Shown in pieces: positions 5,571-6,701 of a stretch of 6,701 bases of DNA. Location of the stretch: the NCBI GenBank assembly GCA_964490635.1, contig CAZBCK010000050.1:1-6701 (forward strand), in the 5' to 3' direction. Position numbers and translations under genes: made by a program. Each line of letters opens with the position of its first letter. The stretch's first letter is position 1. This stretch comes from JAYEHC01 sp964490635 (GTDB taxonomy: Bacteria; Patescibacteriota; Minisyncoccia; JAHIHE01; JAGLIN01). The notes under the pieces were generated by a model. That model saw nothing but the letters and a program-made list of their open reading frames with translations. It had not been told where the DNA came from and did no database searches.

Positions 5571-6701
5571 TTACTTTCTTAATCCTATATAGTTTATTTT
5601 ATCACTATTACCTTCTTTTATCAAATCAGTAAAAACTTTTTCTATATCTTCAATTCCAATATTTCTTCCGCCGATACCATAGATATAATTATACAATTTC
5701 GGTCCTTTGCTTAAATTATACAAAGACGATCTAACTTCCGTAAAAACAGGGCTGTAATTTCCATACGAAATTGACCGGTCTAAAACTGCCACCGCCTTTG
5801 CGTTTGACAGCACTTTGGCAATCTCCATATTTGGAAACGGTCTCATCGTTCTTATTTTGATCAGTCCGACTTTTTTTCCTTTTTTTCTCATTTCGTCAAC
5901 CACTATTTTCGCTGTTCCCGCGGTTGAACTCAATGTCATTATCACATAATCAGCATCATTTGATTTATATTTTTCTATAAAACTATACTTTCTTCCCGTT
6001 AAATTATAAAACTCCTTGTCCACCTGCGCTATCACTTTTCTGCTATTCTCCATCGCTTCCACCTGCTGATATTTATGCTCAAAGAAATAATCAAACAGAT
6101 CAAGAGGTCCGATGGTAATCGGCTTTTTTATATTCAACAAAGGATGCTCCGGATTATATTCACCGATGAATTTTTTTATTAATTTATCTTTTTCAATAAT
6201 TACATTCTCTACCGAATGAGAAGTAATAAACCCGTCTTGCATCACCATAACCGGCAAAAGGACTTCGCTATTTTCCGCGACTTTCAAAGCTATAATTGTA
6301 TTGTCATACGCTTCCTGCGCATTCTCGCTATAAAGCTGCAGCCAGCCGGCATCGCGAAGAGGCATTGAATCCGTATGATCGCAATGAATATTTATCGGCG
6401 CCGACAAAGCGCGGTTTGAAATTGGCATTACAATCGGCAGTCGCGAGCCGGAAGCGATATAAACAATTTCCGCCATCAAAGCAAGCCCTTGCGAAGCGGT
6501 TGCCGTCATTGCCCTGCCCCCCGCCGCGGAAGCGCCAATTACCGCGCTCAACGCGCTGTGTTCCGACTCCACATTTATTAGTGATGTATCAACTTTTCCG
6601 TCCGCCACCATTTGCGCGAACGCCTCAATAATCGGCGTCTGCGGTGTAATCGGATACGCCGCCATAACATCCGGATTGATCTGCCGTATCGCATGAGCGA
6701 C
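5571..6701 (-). CDS. porA: Pyruvate:ferredoxin oxidoreductase alpha subunit, N-terminal end cut by the window edge
   Basis: The frame is open to the right edge: 376 residues are visible. In-frame codons upstream of the Met at 6665 read VAHAIRQINPDV, which is normal family sequence, so that Met is internal and about 10-20 residues are missing. Motifs (numbered from the visible start): YPITPQTP at 16-23, ESEHS (45-49), TASQGLALM (about 68-76), SNRALSAP (95-102), a DHTDSM block (108-113) and LPVMVMQDGF (149-158). The second domain begins near residue 250. In this enzyme the Thr of YPITP and an Arg like that of SNRAL contact the substrate. The full enzyme converts pyruvate, CoA and oxidised ferredoxin to acetyl-CoA, CO2 and reduced ferredoxin, reversibly. 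It needs the thiamine-pyrophosphate-binding beta subunit, which is not downstream as in many porGDAB operons. A different 2-oxoacid is possible, but the SNRALSAP/DHTDSM region favours pyruvate. Confidence 0.93.
   Translation of the reverse strand, partial: VAHAIRQINPDVMAAYPITPQTPIIEAFAQMVADGKVDTSLINVESEHSALSAVIGASAAGGRAMTATASQGLALMAEIVYIASGSRLPIVMPISNRALSAPINIHCDHTDSMPLRDAGWLQLYSENAQEAYDNTIIALKVAENSEVLLPVMVMQDGFITSHSVENVIIEKDKLIKKFIGEYNPEHPLLNIKKPITIGPLDLFDYFFEHKYQQVEAMENSRKVIAQVDKEFYNLTGRKYSFIEKYKSNDADYVIMTLSSTAGTAKIVVDEMRKKGKKVGLIKIRTMRPFPNMEIAKVLSNAKAVAVLDRSISYGNYSPVFTEVRSSLYNLSKGPKLYNYIYGIGGRNIGIEDIEKVFTDLIKEGNSDKINYIGLRK

Noticed and set aside
6296..6631. 111-codon plus-strand frame
   Set aside because: Antisense shadow of porA in its GC-richer, Ala/Gly-rich conserved part; low-complexity Pro/Arg composition.
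6330..6660. GC-rich patch suggesting recent transfer
   Set aside because: It coincides with the most conserved Ala/Gly-rich part of porA, which explains the composition without transfer.
6663..6665. Met at 6665 as the start of the oxidoreductase alpha subunit
   Set aside because: The twelve in-frame codons upstream (VAHAIRQINPDV) continue the conserved family sequence to the window edge, so the real start is outside.

Overview
The window is AT-rich bacterial DNA with every recognisable gene on the minus strand. It carries a bacterial-type ribosomal protein bL21, a single-domain threonylcarbamoyl-adenylate synthase, an archaeal-type UMP kinase, a ribose-1,5-bisphosphate isomerase/eIF2B-like protein and a ferredoxin-dependent pyruvate oxidoreductase subunit. 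It also shows very short gene spacings, poor Shine-Dalgarno sites and only TAA stops. Together these suggest a member of the Candidate Phyla Radiation (Patescibacteria, Parcubacteria-like). That placement is an inference from gene content, not a phylogeny.

Reading in the direction of transcription (right to left): at 6701-2826 lies a tight four-gene run with gaps of about 6-12 nt. It holds the pyruvate:ferredoxin oxidoreductase alpha subunit (5' end outside the window), a ribose-1,5-bisphosphate isomerase-like protein, an archaeal-type UMP kinase, and a WecA/MraY-like polyprenyl-phosphate sugar-1-phosphate transferase. The first three point to carbon and nucleotide metabolism. The isomerase is a known step of the AMP (nucleoside-salvage to RuBisCO) pathway, but no AMP phosphorylase or RuBisCO gene is visible here. 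The transferase starts cell-envelope glycan synthesis. It has a 7-bp tandem repeat inside its reading frame and a Thr where the family normally has an Asp.

At 2825-2184 lies a 640-bp stretch without a convincing gene. From right to left it holds a paired-hairpin REP-like element just after the transferase stop; a good minus-strand promoter with a 7-bp dyad at the predicted start site; about 280 nt of unrecognised, possibly transcribed sequence; and a 177-bp MITE-like element with 19-bp terminal inverted repeats. The MITE end lies only 20 bp from the bL21 start codon and seems to supply part of its promoter.

At 2183-1 are rplU (bL21) with its own terminator, a second palindromic repeat, then tsaC/sua5 and a PfkB-family sugar kinase that runs off the left edge. 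tsaC and the kinase, 23 nt apart, probably form a separate small operon. The most interesting regions are the 2184-2825 regulatory/repeat stretch and the repeat-bearing transferase gene. I see no CRISPR array, tRNA, rRNA or complete transposase.
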